Below, one piece after another: positions 6,709 through 7,125 of a stretch of 7,125 nucleotides of DNA. The notes under the pieces are model-generated. The model had not been told where the DNA came from and searched no databases. It was given only the letters and a program-made list of their open reading frames with translations. The position numbers were made by a program, and so were the translations under genes. The stretch lies in assembly GCA_964354345.1 (NCBI GenBank), contig CAYGZL010000048.1:1-7125 (forward strand). Direction: 5' to 3'. The DNA comes from CAYGZL01 sp964354345 (lineage in GTDB: Bacteria; Chloroflexota; Anaerolineae; Anaerolineales; UBA4823). The stretch's first letter is position 1. Every line of letters begins with the position of its first letter.

Positions 6709-6747
6709 TTGTGACGTTTTTGAGACTCTTAACCATTATACTTATTC
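6709..6747 (+). promoter_or_regulatory. SARP-box promoter module, copy 2
   Basis: TTGTGAC (6709-6715) and TTGAGAC (6720-6726) are 11 bases apart, and CATTATACT follows at 6734-6742 with the -10-like TATACT at 6737-6742. The layout is base for base that of 884-922; only the filler positions differ, and the similarity stops at both ends. It lies 52 bases before the basic small protein at 6795. It is presumably controlled by the same regulator as copy 1; this is inferred. Confidence 0.6.
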
Positions 6748-6794
6748 ATGAAAGCACTTAGCAGTTAGAAGATTTATCGATTCAGGAGAAAAAT

Positions 6795-7004
6795 ATGGGA
6801 CGCAAAGGTGTAAGTAAGCGCAAGCCAGCCCAAAAAGCCAGACCGTTGTCGAAAGACAATCCCAGGGATGGTGTCTCTTCCGTTGGGCGAGCAACAGGCA
6901 GCCAACTGGTCATACCGCCAGACACTGACAAGGCTGGTGTACCGACTACCCGAGGGAAAATAAAACATTCCTCAGACTCGAGGAAAAACCCCAAGAAGCG
7001 TTAA
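6795..7004 (+). CDS. Small, very basic hydrophilic protein of unknown function
   Basis: I do not recognise the family. The 69 residues hold 11 Lys and 8 Arg against 5 Asp and no Glu, and there is no Cys, Phe, Tyr or Trp. No membrane segment or signal peptide is visible. Basic clusters lie at both ends (GRKGVSKRKPAQKAR at 2-16, RKNPKKR at 63-69), with many Ser, Pro and Gly between. It therefore looks disordered and able to bind nucleic acid or another polyanion; this is inference from composition only. The start is supported by AGGAG at 6784-6788, 6 bases before the ATG. The gene has its own upstream promoter module (6709-6747) and is followed 54 bases later by another plus-strand gene with a strong ribosome site. 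Confidence 0.7.
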   Translation: MGRKGVSKRKPAQKARPLSKDNPRDGVSSVGRATGSQLVIPPDTDKAGVPTTRGKIKHSSDSRKNPKKR

Positions 7005-7058
7005 CCCGGCATGTTATTTGTGGTTATTACGAACGCGTGATAGACAAGGAGGCACCCG

Positions 7059-7125
7059 ATGTCTGGTATTGTGCTGACATTCCCCATTCTGGCCGGTAAG
7101 GTGGAAGCCTGGCGGCGGTTCTGCC
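7059..7125 (+). CDS. Start of an unidentified gene (cut by the right edge)
   Basis: Only 22 codons are visible, reading MSGIVLTFPILAGKVEAWRRF and then Cys. AAGGAGG at 7046-7052, 6 bases before the ATG, makes the start convincing. The strand-like opening followed by PILAGKVEAWRRF resembles small ferredoxin-fold (ABM/Dabb-like or DUF6176-like) proteins, in which a GK-x-EEW-type helix follows the first strand; that is a weak guess. It may be co-transcribed with the basic protein upstream. Confidence 0.6.
   Translation, partial: MSGIVLTFPILAGKVEAWRRFC

Noticed and set aside
6748..6768. Six-codon mini open frame (ATG to TAG) right after the -10 of module copy 2
   Set aside because: It starts about where transcription would begin and has no ribosome site; copy 1 has no matching frame, so a leader peptide is not supported.

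Overview
The window (7,125 bases, moderately GC-rich) looks like bacterial chromosome. A BTAD/SARP-type regulator sits among small stress-type membrane proteins and lipid or envelope genes. This mix, and the style of the regulator (winged helix plus BTAD, probably followed by an ATPase module), would fit a Chloroflexota-like bacterium. That placement is inference from gene content only; there is no rRNA, tRNA or other marker here. I see no mobile element, CRISPR array or phage gene.

Layout. Positions 1-872 (minus strand) hold the N-terminal 290 codons of a SARP/BTAD regulator that runs off the left edge. It is divergent from a plus-strand run: a GlsB/YeaQ/YmgE-family small membrane protein (949-1209), a structured intergenic inverted repeat (1252-1319), an lmo0937-type mini membrane protein (1338-1502), two tandem AI-2E-family permeases (1543-2802 and 2799-4067, sharing ATGA), a YihY/BrkB-family membrane protein (4079-5008), a diacylglycerol-kinase-like lipid kinase (5023-5937) and a PAP2 phosphatase (5934-6644, again sharing ATGA). 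After a 150-base gap come a very basic 69-residue protein (6795-7004) and the first 22 codons of another gene (7059 to the right edge).

How the parts fit. The five genes from 1543 to 6644 are spaced or overlapped like one operon. All act on or in the membrane, and the last two could act in opposite directions on lipid phosphates (DAG to PA, PA to DAG).

The most interesting signal is non-coding. A 39-base module occurs twice in the same orientation, at 884-922 and 6709-6747, with 32 of 39 bases identical. Each copy has two near-identical heptamers, TTGTGAC and TTGAGAC, exactly 11 bases apart, followed by CATTATACT, which contains a -10-like hexamer. Direct heptamers at 11-base spacing just upstream of a -10 are the classical operator layout of SARP regulators, and one copy lies in the intergenic region of the SARP gene itself. 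I infer a local regulon: the regulator controls itself, the GlsB-like gene (and perhaps the membrane operon behind it), and the basic small protein with its downstream neighbour.
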